Below, piece by piece: positions 63,252-64,000 of a stretch of 64,000 bases of DNA (its first letter is position 1; every line of letters starts with the position of its first letter). Made by a program: the position numbers and the translations under genes. Origin of the DNA: Saccharicrinis aurantiacus (GTDB taxonomy: Bacteria > Bacteroidota > Bacteroidia > Bacteroidales > Marinilabiliaceae); assembly GCF_001660705.2 (NCBI RefSeq), contig NZ_LYBV02000032.1, positions 1-64,000 of the forward strand. The letters run 5' to 3'. The notes beneath the pieces are model-generated. The model was not told the origin of the DNA, did not search any database, and saw only the letters and a list, made by a program, of their open reading frames with translations.

Positions 63252-64000
63252 ATGTACAAAATAAAATTATATACAATTCTACTGACTATTGCATTTGCTT
63301 TTAGCTCATGTATGGAAAGTTTCTTAAACGAAGACCCTTCAACAGGTCTTCCCGACGATGAAGTCGTTGAATCATTAACTGATTTTGATTACGTTGTAAA
63401 TGGTATTTACCATTTAATGAATCACCGTTTTTACTATACAGGAGATTTTGGTGTAACAGGTGCTTTACGTGGCGATGGTTACAAATCATTAAAATCGTTC
63501 AACCAGTTTTCACCTGTAGGTCGTTACGACACCAACCCTGTTTCGCACTTTACCATAGGATACTGGGAGCAAATGTACAAAGCTCTTGGTGCAGTTAACA
63601 GAGCAATTGAACTAAAAGAAAATGTACCTGCCGACGAACAAGAAGATCCTAAGTACGATCAATTAGTAGGCGAGCTTTATGCTCTTAGAGCTACCATCCA
63701 TTTTGATGTGGCACGTACGTTTGCCGACTTACCAACTTACGCAACTCAATCGAGTAATAAAGATGCAAATGGTAATGTAATGGGAATTCCTTTGGCTGAT
63801 AAATTATATGGTACCGATCATTTGCCAACAAGAGCAAGTCTTGAGGAAACCTACGATTTTATTGTAGCCGATTACGATACAGCAATCACTTTCTTAAACG
63901 AAGATATTACTCGCGGTGGCGGTGGTGTTGGTGTTTCTGCAGCTAAAGGCCTTAAGGCAAGAGTTCTTTTATATTTAGAAAGAGACCAAGAAGCTTTAGA
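63252..64000 (+). CDS. SusD/RagB-family lipoprotein, cut by the window end
   Basis: The first 249 codons of a longer gene; no stop before 64000. Lipoprotein signal with Cys20 (AFSSCMES), then the SusD N-terminal pattern: FLNEDPSTGLPDDEVV, a TPR-like helical region with YWEQMYKALGAVNRAIEL and GELYALRATIHFDVARTFADLP. Surface-exposed glycan- or peptide-binding lid of the SusC transporter. ATG at 63252, 19 bp after susC, so co-transcribed. Downstream glycanase genes that could reveal the substrate lie outside the window. Confidence 0.95.
   Translation, partial: MYKIKLYTILLTIAFAFSSCMESFLNEDPSTGLPDDEVVESLTDFDYVVNGIYHLMNHRFYYTGDFGVTGALRGDGYKSLKSFNQFSPVGRYDTNPVSHFTIGYWEQMYKALGAVNRAIELKENVPADEQEDPKYDQLVGELYALRATIHFDVARTFADLPTYATQSSNKDANGNVMGIPLADKLYGTDHLPTRASLEETYDFIVADYDTAITFLNEDITRGGGGVGVSAAKGLKARVLLYLERDQEAL

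Noticed and set aside
1-64000. tRNA, rRNA or other structured RNA genes in the spacers
   Set aside because: The spacers were read for cloverleaf-like GC-rich segments and rRNA motifs; all are AT-rich without the T-loop GGTTCNANNCC pattern. A covariance search could still find small RNAs.

Overview
The window looks like chromosome from an AT-rich member of the Bacteroidota, most likely a marine or sediment Bacteroidales/Marinilabiliales-type organism. Evidence from the sequence: a SusC/SusD pair at the right edge, type III glutamine synthetase, DUF2851 and DUF3109 proteins, a CtlX-type amidinohydrolase, many Sec and lipoprotein signals, almost no Shine-Dalgarno sequences, and promoters of the Bacteroidota form TTTG-N19/20-TAnnTTTG. 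I see no rRNA, tRNA, CRISPR array, prophage or intact insertion sequence. Most of the window is housekeeping; the less ordinary signals are in the intergenic DNA.

Layout. 1-4.2 kb: a secreted DUF5060/DUF4038 glycoside-hydrolase-like protein and a phosphohexomutase, converging on a non-coding stretch that holds a long palindrome, a REP-like inverted-repeat element and a 41-bp tandem array. 4.3-6.9 kb: a compact, probably electrophile/redox-responsive cassette (VOC protein, two HxlR repressors, YhdH-type oxidoreductase) in which both target genes carry the same 25-bp operator over the -33 promoter element. 6.9-9.5 kb: small hydrolase, a 21-bp tandem array, an unknown protein and a diheme lipoprotein. 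9.7-21.9 kb: mfd, a response regulator with PAS domain, then the envelope cluster coaX - outer membrane barrel - TPR - lptC - CNNM/CBS - ppiD. 22.3-26.8 kb: a membrane-anchored AraC regulator, a small membrane protein, and a SulP transporter with beta-carbonic anhydrase (probable bicarbonate module). 27-35.4 kb: a NifA-type sigma-54 activator, small unknowns, a YiiX-like lipoprotein, aldo/keto reductase, YebC, CtlX and a large OmpA-like/TPR lipoprotein. 35.8-45.4 kb (all minus strand): rpsO-pnp, a K+ channel with TrkA domains, DUF2851, and the purM-prfA-pyrF run. 45.4-57.9 kb: a 40-bp hairpin array, PorE-like protein, glutamine synthetase III, M20 dipeptidase, a dual-specificity phosphatase, DUF3109, gpmI, then ftsK and lolA on the plus strand. 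58-64 kb: a SO_0444-type metal efflux permease fused to an HMA domain, and a SusC/SusD pair (SusD cut by the window end) behind a leader of about 380 nt.

The most interesting unexplained signals are: (i) three intergenic arrays with no shared sequence but strictly regular periods of 21, 40 and 41 bp (about two or four helical turns); (ii) the duplicated HxlR operator; (iii) a perfect 15-bp terminator-like hairpin embedded in the signal-peptide codons of lptC; (iv) a direct repeat with 21-bp spacing upstream of the SulP/carbonic anhydrase operon, near an AraC-type regulator; (v) a near-perfect 40-bp dyad behind glnN. Functions are inferred from recognised family features; no database search was possible.
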